A stretch of DNA of 64,000 nucleotides from Burkholderia sp. WSM2230 (GCF_000472445.1 NZ_AXAJ01000007.1:750-64749), one strand, 5' to 3'. Shown: positions 52,102 to 61,897, counted from the stretch's first letter. Program-made: numbers and translations. Notes: a model not told the origin generated them from the letters alone.

Positions 52102-52992
52102 ATGTCTATTTTTTCGGGAATCTGGATTCCGCTCATCACGCCTTTCGCCGACGGCGCGGTCGATCATGCCGCGTTGCGCGCGTTCGTGCGCCGCTATGCC
52201 GACGCAGGTGTCGCCGGCATTGTCGCGCTAGGTACGACGGGCGAGCCGGCCGCGCTCGATGCTTCGGAACAGGACGCCGTGGTCGCGACCATCCTCGAAG
52301 CGGCGCAGGCGGGGAGCAACGCAAGTGCACAGCCCAAGCCGGCGTTGCCAGTGATCGTCGGCGTATCGGGCAATCACACCGGCAGCATGCTCGCGCGCAT
52401 CGAGCAACTGAATGCGCTGCCCATCGCCGGCGTGCTGATGGCCGCGCCATATTACGTCAGGCCGTCGCAAGCGGGCATCTTCAGTCATTTCATGGCGCTT
52501 GCGGATGCCAGCGAAAAGCCCGTCGTGCTATACGACATTCCGCATCGAACCGGCGTGCGGCTCGAGCTCGACACGCTGCTCACGCTCGCCGCGCATCCGC
52601 GGATAGAGGCGGTGAAGGATTGCTCCGGTTCGCTCGACACCACGCTCGCGCTCATTCGCGACGGCCGCTTGCAGGTGCTGGCAGGCGAGGACGTGCAGAT
52701 GTTCAACACACTTTGCCTTGGCGGCAGCGGAGCGATTGCGGCCTCTGCGCACGTGCGCACGGAAGAGTTCGTGGCGCTTTATCGCGCGCTTGCGGCCGGC
52801 GCGCTCGACGAAGGGCGGCGCATTTTTCACACGCTTGTCCCGCTGATCCACGCGTTGTTTGCGGAACCGAATCCAGCGCCGGTCAAAGCATGGCTCGCAC
52901 AGCAGGGACTCATACGCGACGAACTTCGTCTGCCGATGACACGCGCAAGCGAAACGTTAGTACAGCGACTTGCTGCGTTGGAGAGCGCCTGA
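52102..52992 (+). CDS. DapA/N-acetylneuraminate lyase family aldolase
   Basis: A 296-residue TIM-barrel aldolase. The substrate-carboxylate motif is ALGTTGEPAAL, the tyrosine is in LYDIPHRTG and the Schiff-base lysine in EAVKDCSGSL. It begins FSGIWIPLITPFADGAVD. Members include 4-hydroxy-tetrahydrodipicolinate synthase, KDG aldolase and sialic acid lyase. It is divergent from the carbamoyltransferase gene and not in a lysine operon, so a catabolic aldolase is equally likely. AAGAGGAAAGAC precedes the ATG. Confidence 0.85.
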   Translation: MSIFSGIWIPLITPFADGAVDHAALRAFVRRYADAGVAGIVALGTTGEPAALDASEQDAVVATILEAAQAGSNASAQPKPALPVIVGVSGNHTGSMLARIEQLNALPIAGVLMAAPYYVRPSQAGIFSHFMALADASEKPVVLYDIPHRTGVRLELDTLLTLAAHPRIEAVKDCSGSLDTTLALIRDGRLQVLAGEDVQMFNTLCLGGSGAIAASAHVRTEEFVALYRALAAGALDEGRRIFHTLVPLIHALFAEPNPAPVKAWLAQQGLIRDELRLPMTRASETLVQRLAALESA

Positions 52993-53073
52993 GCGATGAG
53001 CGAAGCGGCCGGCGGCGAGCGGCGATTCCGGCGTCGGCGACCGGAAGCAACGGCGAGCGCGGCCGCATGCGGC

Positions 53074-53880
53074 TCATATCACGCCCGTTAGCGACCTGCG
53101 TTGTGCGGGCTCGTCGTGGCCCGGCAGAGCGTCGCGAGCCGCTGCGGGTCCCGCGGCAGCCCGCGTTTTCCACGTTAGGGCGAGCCGTTCTCTCGCGCTG
53201 CGGTCGAGCGTCGCTAGCATGTCGCGTTGGAAAATCATCAGCTTGAATGCCAGCACGATGAGCCCGCTCGCGAGCAGCACGTCGCCTGCGAACACCACTG
53301 CGTAAACCGCGGACGTGGTCTGCGGATTGCCGATCAGCAGCGCGACATTGGCGCGGTCGAGCAGCACCAGCGTGAGCGGCACGATCGCACTGAGCGTCGC
53401 GATGCCGGCGCCGATCACGGCGATGGTGCGCGCAAGGCCAAGGTGAGGACGACGTCGGCGGCACACTTCATAGAGTGTGGCTGCGCGGTAGGGTGCGAAG
53501 AACAGCGCGAGCAGCACGGCGCGCGCGAGCATGGGAAGCTTCAATAGCAGCGCACCGCCGTACATGACGCAAAACAGGCACATAACGATGACCGCGTTGC
53601 GCCAGTTGATTGGGATGCCGAATAATGCACGCGTGCCGACCCAGATCAGTATGCGGCTTTGCAGTGCGAGTGTCGCGGTTGCGAAGAGAAGGACGTCGGT
53701 CTGCCATGTCAGATGCAACGCAAAGCATGCGGAGGCCGCTGCGACCAGATAGAAAGCGGTCGCCCACAGGCGGAATGCGCTGACTTGCGCGAACATCCGT
53801 GCGAGTACCGTGGCGATCAGTGCGCAGCACAGAAACGTGATCAGCCACAACGAGGTAAACGTTGCTACGTCGAATTTCAT
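53074..53880 (-). CDS. Multi-pass membrane protein of unknown function
   Basis: A 268-residue protein with about seven hydrophobic helices (first: LWLITFLCCALIATVLARMF), resembling the sensory membrane part of some Burkholderiaceae GGDEF proteins but with no output domain. The C-terminus is a basic, polar tail (about 45 residues). ATG 53880 starts just before the first helix. It is convergent with the DapA-family gene and 153 bases downstream of the MHYT-GGDEF-EAL gene on the same strand. Possibly a signal-input remnant or partner for that protein. Confidence 0.6.
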   Translation of the reverse strand: MKFDVATFTSLWLITFLCCALIATVLARMFAQVSAFRLWATAFYLVAAASACFALHLTWQTDVLLFATATLALQSRILIWVGTRALFGIPINWRNAVIVMCLFCVMYGGALLLKLPMLARAVLLALFFAPYRAATLYEVCRRRRPHLGLARTIAVIGAGIATLSAIVPLTLVLLDRANVALLIGNPQTTSAVYAVVFAGDVLLASGLIVLAFKLMIFQRDMLATLDRSARERLALTWKTRAAAGPAAARDALPGHDEPAQRRSLTGVI

Positions 53881-54033
53881 GAAGTCTCCACCACCTGTGC
53901 AGCTTTTATTGTTTATTGTCCAACCCGACGACCGCGCGACAACGTTTGCATGATTGCGCCGCACTCACACGTGCCCAACCCAACCGGACGCGACACGATG
54001 CTTCTGCATCGTGTCGCTGCACCTGCGCGAACA

Positions 54034-56112
54034 TCAGCAGGCGTCTGCGGTCATGGTCTGTCCTCGCAGCAAATCGCCGAAGGCTTCTGCGGTCAGCGGC
54101 TTGCCAAGCAGGAAGCCTTGCATCTCGTCGCACCGCATGGCCTTCAGCATATGAAGCTGCGATTCGGTTTCCACGCCTTCGGCCACCACATCCATTTCCA
54201 GCGAGTGCGCGAGCGCGATGATCGCGGAAACGATCGCGCTGCCTTCCGCTCCGTGCGCGTCCAGACCGTTGGTGAAGAAGCGGTCTATCTTCAGTTGCTT
54301 CACGCGAAATCGTTGCAGATAGGCGAGGCTCGAATAGCCGGTGCCGAAATCGTCGATGGCAATTTCAAAGCCGCTTGCCTGGAATTCGCGCAGCATCTCG
54401 ATCGTTCTGGGCGCGTCCTGCATGGCCACTGTTTCGGTAATCTCGAACATGATCTGTTCGGACCTGACGCCCTCCGCTTTCACGATACCGAGCATGGTCG
54501 GCACGAGATCGGCCTGCAATAGCTGGCGCGGCGAGAGATTGATCGCCACCTTGATCGTCGGCAGACCTTGCGCAGTCCAGCGACGAATCTGCCGGCACGC
54601 CTCGCGCAATACCCAGTAGCCGATCTGCACGATCTGTCCTGAACGCTCGGCAATTGGAATGAACTCGAGCGGCGCAAGCGTGCCCAGTTGCGGATGATGC
54701 AAACGGATCAGCGCCTCGGCGCCCGCGAGCGACTCGCTTCTGCCGTGGAATTTTGGCTGGAAATGCAGCGTGAAAAGACGCTTGGCAAGCGCCTCGCGCA
54801 AAGCGTTCTGGATCTGCAGCGTGCGCATCGCCGCTTCGTTCATGCGTCGCTCGAAAAAGCGGTAGGTGCTGCGGCCTGCGCGCTTCGCTTCGTACATCGC
54901 GGCGTCCGCGTGCTTGAGCAGCGTCTCGACCGTATCGCCGTCTTCCGGAAACAGTGCGATGCCTATGCTCGGCATGACCTGCAGCGGTTGTGAATCGGCC
55001 CATGTGTCGCGCCGCATGCGTTCGAGCACGCCTTCCGCGAGCGCTGCCGCGTCCTTGCGTGATGCGAGCTGCTCTGAGAGCACCACGAATTCATCGCCAC
55101 CGAGGCGCGCCACGGTATCGCCGGCGCGCACGCAGATCAGCAGACGCTGCGCAAATGCAAAGAGCACCTGATCGCCGGCCGAATGACCGAGCGAATCGTT
55201 GATCGTCTTGAAGCCGTCGATGTCCATGAACAGCACCGCGAAGAGCGACCGCTGGCGGCGCGCCGCATGAATGGCGCGCTCGATGCGCTCGGTCAGCGTG
55301 GCGCGGTTCGGCAGTCCGGTCAGCGTGTCGAGCGTGGCGAGACGCACGATCTGCCCGTTGAGCTTCGACACTGCGCCGACGAGGAAGCTGGTGCGCGCGT
55401 CGAAACGCGACAGCAGCAGCGTGACGATCAGTATCGCCAGCGTGAAAAGGATCACAGATGTGGCGAGCCACGCGGCATTCACGCCGGCCGCCGCGCCGCA
55501 GATCGCGCCGGGTGCGAACTCGGCGGCGGCCATGGCCGCGTAATGCATGCCGCTGATCGCGACGGCCATCACGAGCGCCGCGCCCAAGCGCTTTTGCAGC
55601 ACATGCCGTGCGTCGTCGTTACTGAGCGCGCGCGCCATCCACAGCGCGGCAGTGGCGGCGCCGATCGCAATCGCGAGCGAGGCCGCGAACCACACCGGTC
55701 GATAGCTGATGCCAGGCGACATGCGCAACGCGGCCATGCCGCTGTAGTGCATGCCCGCAATGCCGAGGCCCATGAATGTGCCGCCCGCGACAAGGCGCGC
55801 CGCCGTGAGCTGTGCGTGCGTGGTCAGACAGAGCGCCAGATATGAAGCGCCGATGGCGAGCGCGAGCGAATACGCTGTGTCCGCGAAATCGTAGCCGAGC
55901 GGAATCGGCAGGGAAAACGCGAGCATGGCCACGAAATGCATCGACCAGATGCCGATGCCTAGTGCCGCTGCGCCGCCCATACGCCAGATGTGCCGCAAGC
56001 GCGGCAACGCCAGCACGAAGATACGGCCTGTCAGATCGAGTGCCGTGTACGACGCGAGTGTCGCCACGAAAAACGACATGGCAACCAGCCAGGGATTGTA
56101 TGAGCTCTGCAT
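54034..56112 (-). CDS. MHYT-GGDEF-EAL c-di-GMP signalling protein
   Basis: A 692-residue membrane protein. The first 250 residues hold seven helices with MHYT motifs (MHFVAMLAFS, MHYSGMAAL, MHYAAMAAAE), proposed to bind copper and sense O2, CO or NO. The GGDEF domain has the exact signature at 338-342 and an inhibitory site RAGD five residues before it. The EAL domain (from about 455) has EALIRLHHP, NLSPRQL, DDFGTGYSSL and the lysine of QLKIDRFF, so phosphodiesterase activity is expected. Both halves look active. It would set c-di-GMP level in response to gas or redox. Confidence 0.9.
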   Translation of the reverse strand: MQSSYNPWLVAMSFFVATLASYTALDLTGRIFVLALPRLRHIWRMGGAAALGIGIWSMHFVAMLAFSLPIPLGYDFADTAYSLALAIGASYLALCLTTHAQLTAARLVAGGTFMGLGIAGMHYSGMAALRMSPGISYRPVWFAASLAIAIGAATAALWMARALSNDDARHVLQKRLGAALVMAVAISGMHYAAMAAAEFAPGAICGAAAGVNAAWLATSVILFTLAILIVTLLLSRFDARTSFLVGAVSKLNGQIVRLATLDTLTGLPNRATLTERIERAIHAARRQRSLFAVLFMDIDGFKTINDSLGHSAGDQVLFAFAQRLLICVRAGDTVARLGGDEFVVLSEQLASRKDAAALAEGVLERMRRDTWADSQPLQVMPSIGIALFPEDGDTVETLLKHADAAMYEAKRAGRSTYRFFERRMNEAAMRTLQIQNALREALAKRLFTLHFQPKFHGRSESLAGAEALIRLHHPQLGTLAPLEFIPIAERSGQIVQIGYWVLREACRQIRRWTAQGLPTIKVAINLSPRQLLQADLVPTMLGIVKAEGVRSEQIMFEITETVAMQDAPRTIEMLREFQASGFEIAIDDFGTGYSSLAYLQRFRVKQLKIDRFFTNGLDAHGAEGSAIVSAIIALAHSLEMDVVAEGVETESQLHMLKAMRCDEMQGFLLGKPLTAEAFGDLLRGQTMTADAC

Positions 56113-56317
56113 GTGAAGTCCAACCGCGATGGAGAAGCGGTTGCACTTGTTATCGACATTTCGGCGCGTTTATTTAATTGGTTTTCAATATGTTAGCGAT
56201 TGGCTTACGGTGCTGTCCGCCCGCGCGCCGAGCCGCGAAGCCACGGCGCGCAGAAGGACGTAGCGGCGGGCGCGCAGTCGCCGACCTGCGGCGCTGCTGC
56301 CCGTTGGCTGGACTCCG

Positions 56318-57655
56318 TCAACCGCCGTCGACGGAAATGCGCGCCGATTCGCTGATCATCGTGCCGCCATAAGCGCTGTCGCTTGCCGGGCTCGCGTGAC
56401 GCGCGGCATGCGCGCGGCGCATCGGCTTGAGCACGAAGAGCGCGAGCAGCGCGGCCAGGGCCGCCATACCCGACGCAAGCATGAAGACCGCATGCCAGTT
56501 GCCGGTTGCCGCCGTGATGACGCTCGTGAACGGTACGAGCAGAGCGGCCGTGCCTTTTGCCGTGTACAGCAGACCGGCATTGGTGGCCGCGAATTTTGGC
56601 CCATACGTATCGCCACAGGTAGCCGGAAACAGGCTGTAGATTTCGCCCCATGCGAAGAACACGATGCCGGTCAGCACGACGAACGCCACCGGACTATGGC
56701 CGTATTTCGACAGCGCCAGAATGCCGATCGCTTCAACCGCGAAGGCGAGGAACATGGTGTTTTCGCGGCCGATACGATCCGAGATCCAGCCGAAGAACGG
56801 CCGCGTCAGACCGTTCAGCACGCGGTCGATCGTCAATGCGAAGGTGAGCGCCGGCAAGGTGAGGCCGAGCAGCGAAACGGGCGATTCGTGCAGGCCGAAG
56901 TCCTTGGCGATCGGCCCGAGTTGCGCGGTCGCCATCAGACCGCCTGCGGCCATCATCACGAACATGAGGTACATCACCCAGAACACTGGCGAGCTCACCA
57001 CTTCGCGCGGCGTCGCGTTGTACACGACGCGACGCACGGCGCTCTTTGCGGTGGCGAGCAGACTGGCCGGCGGCGCGAGCAGCGCGAGCCCGAGCACGAA
57101 TACAATCAGCCCCTGGCCAAGGCCGAACCACAGGAAGGTCGCTTCGTAGCCGCTGCTCTTGATCATGTTCGAAATCGGAATGACGGTGGCCGCGGAACCC
57201 GCGCCGAAGCCGGCTGCCGTGATTCCCGCTGCGAGACCGCGACGGGTGGGGAACCACTTGAGCGCGTTGCCGACGCACGTGCCGTAGACCGCGCCCGCGC
57301 CCACGCCGCCGATGGCCGCCGCAATGTAAAGCAAAGGCAGCGACGACGCGACCGAGTTGAGCACCCACGCAAGCGCGCACAACAGGCCGCCGCCTACCAC
57401 CACCGGCCGCGGCCCGTACTTGTCGACGAGATAACCTTCAACGGGCACGAGCCACGTTTCGGTCACGACGAAGATGGTGAACGCGACCTGAATTGCCGCG
57501 CGGCCCCATTGGTATTTTTCGTTGATGGGATTGACGAACAAGGTCCAGCCGTACTGCATGTTGGCGATCATTGCCATGCAGATGACGCCGAATACGAGTT
57601 GCACCCACGGTGACGCTGCCCACGACGCTCCTTCCTGACGATCCGTTTCCATCAC
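56318..57655 (-). CDS. MFS transporter, oxalate/formate antiporter (OFA) family
   Basis: A 445-residue, roughly 12-helix carrier. It shows ANMQYGWTLFVNPINEKYQW, TETWLVPVEGYLVDKYGPRP, VYGTCVGNALKWFP and SDRIGRENTMF, like the copy at 647-1975. Over half of the residues appear identical between the two by eye. OFA proteins carry small carboxylates; no oxalate or formate enzyme gene is near. GGAGACAG precedes the ATG. A perfect TGATATATCA palindrome lies about 110 bases upstream (57766-57775), a likely regulator site. Confidence 0.85.
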   Translation of the reverse strand: MMETDRQEGASWAASPWVQLVFGVICMAMIANMQYGWTLFVNPINEKYQWGRAAIQVAFTIFVVTETWLVPVEGYLVDKYGPRPVVVGGGLLCALAWVLNSVASSLPLLYIAAAIGGVGAGAVYGTCVGNALKWFPTRRGLAAGITAAGFGAGSAATVIPISNMIKSSGYEATFLWFGLGQGLIVFVLGLALLAPPASLLATAKSAVRRVVYNATPREVVSSPVFWVMYLMFVMMAAGGLMATAQLGPIAKDFGLHESPVSLLGLTLPALTFALTIDRVLNGLTRPFFGWISDRIGRENTMFLAFAVEAIGILALSKYGHSPVAFVVLTGIVFFAWGEIYSLFPATCGDTYGPKFAATNAGLLYTAKGTAALLVPFTSVITAATGNWHAVFMLASGMAALAALLALFVLKPMRRAHAARHASPASDSAYGGTMISESARISVDGG

Positions 57656-57765
57656 TGTCTCCTTTGAGATGCCTTGTCTTGTGATTGCGAAGCAATGACG
57701 CTTCGCAACGACCTTTGGACGTCTTTGATGCGTCCTGGAGTCGGTGGTCGAATCGATACAGTATG

Positions 57766-57775
57766 TGATATATCA
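57766..57775 (-). promoter_or_regulatory. TGATATATCA palindrome upstream of the second OFA gene
   Basis: A perfect 10-bp palindrome inside a minus-strand promoter-like region (TTGACT at 57784-57779, then 16 bases, TACTGT). It sits between the two boxes. Such A/T palindromes are common for GntR-family regulators. Regulator unknown. Confidence 0.4.
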
Positions 57776-57868
57776 AGTAAGTCAAGCGAAAGAAACCCGA
57801 TGTTTGCTGACGACTTTCCTGATATGAAAGCGAAATGAAGGAGTGCGTCCGACTCATTCAACGGACTC

Positions 57869-57899
57869 AAAAAAAAGCCCGTCGGCAAGGCCGGCGGGC
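57869..57899 (-). terminator. Rho-independent terminator of the zinc metallopeptidase gene
   Basis: On the minus strand GCCCGCCGG and CCGACGGGC pair (one G-T), followed by eight T residues. It lies 134 bases past the stop at 58033. The rest of 57656-58032 holds no gene that I can support. Confidence 0.78.
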
Positions 57900-58032
57900 G
57901 GAGGGCATGCGGCGAGACAAGGCTGTTCACCGCATGTCTCGCCTTTATAGATGAAAGTTGAATGTAATGTTAGTTTTTTCTTTGTAGGGATTGCCCGAGG
58001 GTGGTCTTTACCTAATGGGCGAGGCTTCGGGT

Positions 58033-58896
58033 TCAGAGCGACTGTGCCGAGAACGTATCGCACTGGCGGATATCGCCCGTGGTCATGCCGCGCCTGAGCC
58101 ACCGCTGACGCTGCTCGCTAGTGCCGTGCGTGAATGCCTCCGGCACCACGCGCCCTTGCGATTGCCGCTGCAACCGGTCGTCGCCGATCGCGCCTGCTGC
58201 GTTCAGCCCTTGCTCGAAGTCGCCAGGCTCCATCAGCTTCGCGTTCAACTGCTGGGCGACGGCGGCCCACACGCCCGCGAAACAGTCGGCCTGCAATTCG
58301 AGGCGCACGGACAACGCATTGCCGCGCGCCTGCGATACGCGCGCACGCGCCGCTTCGTACTTGTCCGAGATGCCAAGCACGTTCTGGATGTGATGTCCAA
58401 CCTCATGCGCGATCACATAGGCTTGCGCGAAGTCGCCGCCCGCGCCGAAGCGCTCGCGCAGCTCGCGGTAAAACGACAGGTCGATATAAACGGTGCGGTC
58501 CGGCGGACAGTAGAACGGCCCCATCGCGGACTGGCCGGTGCCGCAGGCGGTCGAGGTGGCGTCGCTGAACAGCACGAGCTTGGGCGCCGGATAGTCCTGA
58601 TTGAACTGCGTGCGGAAGATGTGCTGCCAGGTTCGCTCCGTGTTACCGAGCACGCGGCGCACGAAGTGGCTGCCGGCGTCCTCGGCGGGGCGCGCGTTGC
58701 CCGGCGCAGCATGCTGCGGCGCGTTGCCTTGCAGCACCTGTGCGCCGTTGATGATGCTCATCGGATTAATGCCGAAGAAATACGACGCGGCCAGCGCGAT
58801 GACGATCGTCCCAATGCCGATGCCGCCACCTAGGCGCATTCCACCGCCGCGCCGGTCTTCGACGTTCTGGCTTTCTACTTCATCATCAAGGCGCAT
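58033..58896 (-). CDS. Neutral zinc metallopeptidase, YpfJ/KPN_02809 family
   Basis: A 287-residue protein. An N-terminal cytoplasmic segment with RLDDEVESQNVEDRRG and a glycine-rich stretch precedes one membrane helix (IGTIVIALAASYFFGI). The zinc motif HEVGHHIQ is followed by LELQADCFAGVWA, a third-ligand region. CGTGQSAMGPFYCPPDRTVY is a family block. It should be a membrane-anchored metallopeptidase facing the periplasm, with unknown substrate. ATG 58896 follows GGAGAACACGCC; the upstream extension lacks family features. Confidence 0.88.
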   Translation of the reverse strand: MRLDDEVESQNVEDRRGGGMRLGGGIGIGTIVIALAASYFFGINPMSIINGAQVLQGNAPQHAAPGNARPAEDAGSHFVRRVLGNTERTWQHIFRTQFNQDYPAPKLVLFSDATSTACGTGQSAMGPFYCPPDRTVYIDLSFYRELRERFGAGGDFAQAYVIAHEVGHHIQNVLGISDKYEAARARVSQARGNALSVRLELQADCFAGVWAAVAQQLNAKLMEPGDFEQGLNAAGAIGDDRLQRQSQGRVVPEAFTHGTSEQRQRWLRRGMTTGDIRQCDTFSAQSL

Positions 58897-59083
58897 GGCG
58901 TGTTCTCCGTGATCTTTCGCGACAGGCTGTGACGCATTGCGGTCTGCTGCCGCAATGGAGCAGTTAGCATACCTGCGCGGCGCAACCAGAGAAAGCGCAG
59001 ACGACACATGGCGCGAGAAAGCGCTCGCGCCATGTGGTTGGCGATTTCGTCTCGCGCGAACGCGCGCGTCGATGCAGGTCAGA

Positions 59084-59539
59084 CTAGCAACTGTCTCCAC
59101 ACGCAGCAGACGTCAGCGCATAGCCTTCGTCGAGCCAGCCGGTGACGCCGCCCGCCATCAGCTTGACGGGGCGTCCGAGCCGCGCGAGCCGTAGCGCGCC
59201 GCGTGCGGCGCCGTTGCAATGGGGACCCGCGCAATAGGTAACGAAGACGGTATCGTCCGGATAGCCAGTCAGCTTTGACGCGACGATCTTGCCATGCGGC
59301 AGGTTCACCGCGCGAGGCAGGTGACCCGCCGCGAAGAGTGCGGGGCTGCGCACGTCGAGCAGCACAAAGCCCGGCGTGCCGCTTTGCAGCGCGGCGAATA
59401 CATCGGCGCAATCGGTTTCGAATTCGAACAAGGCCTGAAAATGCGCGATGGCCGCGGCGCTCGGCGCGGCGGGCACGGCAGTCACGGCGTTGATGTGGTT
59501 GGTCGGGTCGATGGTATCGATGGTGTTGAACTCAGACAT
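59084..59539 (-). CDS. Rhodanese-domain protein
   Basis: A 151-residue protein with one rhodanese domain: FVLLDVRSPALFAAGHLPRA, then the active-site loop YCAGPHCNGA with the catalytic cysteine, and MAGGVTGWLDEGY at the end. A helix of about 40 residues precedes the domain. It likely moves sulfane sulfur or acts as a sulfur carrier in the cytoplasm. It is divergent from ftrA at 59670, so that regulator may control it. ATG 59539 is chosen because the frame before it lacks coding character. Confidence 0.85.
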   Translation of the reverse strand: MSEFNTIDTIDPTNHINAVTAVPAAPSAAAIAHFQALFEFETDCADVFAALQSGTPGFVLLDVRSPALFAAGHLPRAVNLPHGKIVASKLTGYPDDTVFVTYCAGPHCNGAARGALRLARLGRPVKLMAGGVTGWLDEGYALTSAACGDSC

Positions 59540-59669
59540 GATGAAGTCTCGGCTAAAGGCGCGTGAGCGAAGTGAGCGGTTTGTCTTGTGCGATTCAGGC
59601 AGCTCATTGTGTTGCCCAGGCCTGCAACGGGTAAGTGGCGCAATCGTCAATCTCCGGTAACATCACGCC

Positions 59670-60698
59670 ATGCACAATCATCTTGTCGTCGCGCTGGCCT
59701 ATGACCGGCTTTGCACTTTCGAATTCGGCTGCGTGACCGAGGTGTTCGCGCTCGAACGGCCTGAGCTCGGCGTGAACTGGTATCGCTTCGCCGCCTGCGC
59801 GGCAGAGGCGGGTCCGATCCGCGCGGCGGGCGGCATCACGATTGCGGCGCCGTATACGCTCAGGCTGCTGGATCGCGCCGATACCATCGTGATACCCGGC
59901 TGGCGCGATGCAGACGAACTCCCGCCCGAACCGCTGCTGAAAAAGATTCGCGCCGCGTACCAACGCGGCGCGCGCCTCTGCTCGATCTGTTCGGGCGTGT
60001 TCGTGCTAGCGGCCGCAGGCGTGCTCGAGGGCAAGACTGTCACCACGCACTGGCGTTATGCCGCGAAATTGCAGGAGCGCTATCCGCTTCTGCAGGTGCA
60101 GCCTGACGCGCTGTATATCGACGAGCAGCAGATCATCACGTCGGCGGGATCGGCGGCGGGGCTCGACATGCTTTTGCATCTCGTGCGGCGCGACCATGGC
60201 AGCGCCGTGGCGAACCGCGTCGCGCAGCGCCTCGTGGTGCCGCCGCATCGCGAGGGCGGTCAGGCGCAGTTCGTGCCGCGTCCCGTGCCGCACGACGAAA
60301 GCGGACGCCTTGCGCGACTGATGGACTGGGTGCGCGCTCACCCGGCGTTGCCGCACACGCTGCGCTCACTGGCCGAACGTGCGGCGATGAGTCCGCGCAC
60401 CTTGCAGCGGCAGTTTCATGACGCGACAGGCATGGCGCCGTATGAGTGGCTGGTGCGCGAGCGCGTGGCCGTGGCGCGCGAGTTGCTGGAGACGCGGAAC
60501 CTGCTGCCGATGGCGCGCGTCGCGGAACTCGCGGGCTTCGGCTCGGAGGAGTCGCTGCGTCGGCACTTCAGGCGCATCGCGCTGACGAGCCCGGGGGCGT
60601 ATCGTAAGAAGTTCGGCGCGCCGACCGCCTGGCGGCGCCGTCGTGCTGCAAGTCGCGGCGCGGTGGCGCAACATGCCGCCGGCAAGGAAACCACATGA
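59670..60698 (+). CDS. ftrA: Transcriptional regulator FtrA (DJ-1/PfpI plus AraC domains)
   Basis: A 342-residue GlxA-type regulator. Residues 1 to about 175 form a DJ-1/PfpI-like domain with LCSICSGVFVLAAAGVLEGK around its nucleophile-elbow cysteine; residues about 225-320 form an AraC DNA-binding domain (LAERAAMSPRTLQRQFHDAT; VAELAGFGSEESLRRHF). FtrA is a name used for this family in proteobacteria. It is divergent from the rhodanese gene and its stop overlaps the start of the DUF2252 gene (ATGA). Confidence 0.87.
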   Translation: MHNHLVVALAYDRLCTFEFGCVTEVFALERPELGVNWYRFAACAAEAGPIRAAGGITIAAPYTLRLLDRADTIVIPGWRDADELPPEPLLKKIRAAYQRGARLCSICSGVFVLAAAGVLEGKTVTTHWRYAAKLQERYPLLQVQPDALYIDEQQIITSAGSAAGLDMLLHLVRRDHGSAVANRVAQRLVVPPHREGGQAQFVPRPVPHDESGRLARLMDWVRAHPALPHTLRSLAERAAMSPRTLQRQFHDATGMAPYEWLVRERVAVARELLETRNLLPMARVAELAGFGSEESLRRHFRRIALTSPGAYRKKFGAPTAWRRRRAASRGAVAQHAAGKETT

Positions 60699-61897
60699 TC
60701 GACATCGCACAGACCATCGCCCGCTTTAACGCCGGGCGCGATCCCGAACGGCTGGCCATGAAGTACAAGGCGATGCGCACCTCGCCATTCGTGTTTTTGC
60801 GCGGCACGTGTCATCTGTTCTACGAGCGCCTGCCGCAAGACACATTACTCGACGATGCGCCGCACGTGTGGATCTGCGGCGACATGCATCTGGAGAACTT
60901 CGGCAGCTACAAGGCGGACAACCGCCTCATCTATTTCGACAACAACGATTTCGACGAAGCGTGCCTCGCGCCCAATCTGTACGAACTTGTACGTTTGCTG
61001 ACGAGCGTGCTGGTGGGTGCGGCCGACCTCGAACTGAGCCTCGCCCAGGCGCTGGCGCTCTGTCATACGGCTGCGCATGCGTATGGCGCGGCGCTCGCTT
61101 TCGGCAAGGCTCGCTGGGTCGAGCGCGAGACATCGTCCGGCATGGTGCGCGATCTGTTCGATGCATTGGCGAGCCGCACGCGCGCCGCGCACCTGGACCG
61201 CCGCACCATCCTCAAAGGCAAAACGCGCAAGCTGAAAGTGGACGGCAAGAAGGCGCTGCCCGCGAGCGATGAGCGGCGCGCTGCGCTCACGCAGTTCATG
61301 CAGCAGTTCGCTGCCGGCGAAAGCGATCCGGAGTTCTACCGCGTGCTCGACGTCGCGCGTCGCATTGCGGGTACGGGAAGCCTCGGCGTGGACCGTTATG
61401 TGATTCTCGTGGAAGGCAAAGGCTCGCCGGACGGCAACTACCTGATCGACCTTAAGGAGGCGCTGCCTTCTTCGGTCGTGCCGCATCTGCGTACGGCGCA
61501 ACCGGCATGGGGAAGCGAGGCCGAGCGCGTCGTCGAAATTCAGCGGCGTAATCAGGCGGTTTCACAGGCTTTTTTGCACGCTGTGGATTTCAATGAGCGT
61601 TCGTATGTGCTGCGCAGTTTGCAGCCGTCGGAAGACCGCGTCGCATTGCGCGACTGGAACGGCAAGCTGCCGAGGCTCGAAGGCGTAGTCGGCAGCATGG
61701 CCGAGTTGAGTGCATGGGCGCATTTGCGCAGCGGGGGACGGCAGAAGTCGTCAATCGCGGACGACATGATTGCGTTCGGCAATCGCACGGACTGGCAAGC
61801 GCCGTTGATCGAACTCGCGACGCAATGCGCGGCGCAAGTCGTGGCGGACTGGAAAAGCTATTGCGAGGCTTACGATCGCGGTGCATTTGCGGTGTAG
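60695..61897 (+). CDS. DUF2252 family protein
   Basis: A 400-residue protein of DUF2252 (COG4320). It reads KYKAMRTSPFVFLRGTCHLF, then WICGDMHLENFGSYK and YFDNNDFDEACLAP, a protein kinase-like/aminoglycoside phosphotransferase-like core with GDxHxxN and a following DxxDFDE acid cluster that could bind metal-ATP. Activity is not established. The ATGA overlap with ftrA implies co-expression and coupling. Confidence 0.85.
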   Translation: MIDIAQTIARFNAGRDPERLAMKYKAMRTSPFVFLRGTCHLFYERLPQDTLLDDAPHVWICGDMHLENFGSYKADNRLIYFDNNDFDEACLAPNLYELVRLLTSVLVGAADLELSLAQALALCHTAAHAYGAALAFGKARWVERETSSGMVRDLFDALASRTRAAHLDRRTILKGKTRKLKVDGKKALPASDERRAALTQFMQQFAAGESDPEFYRVLDVARRIAGTGSLGVDRYVILVEGKGSPDGNYLIDLKEALPSSVVPHLRTAQPAWGSEAERVVEIQRRNQAVSQAFLHAVDFNERSYVLRSLQPSEDRVALRDWNGKLPRLEGVVGSMAELSAWAHLRSGGRQKSSIADDMIAFGNRTDWQAPLIELATQCAAQVVADWKSYCEAYDRGAFAV

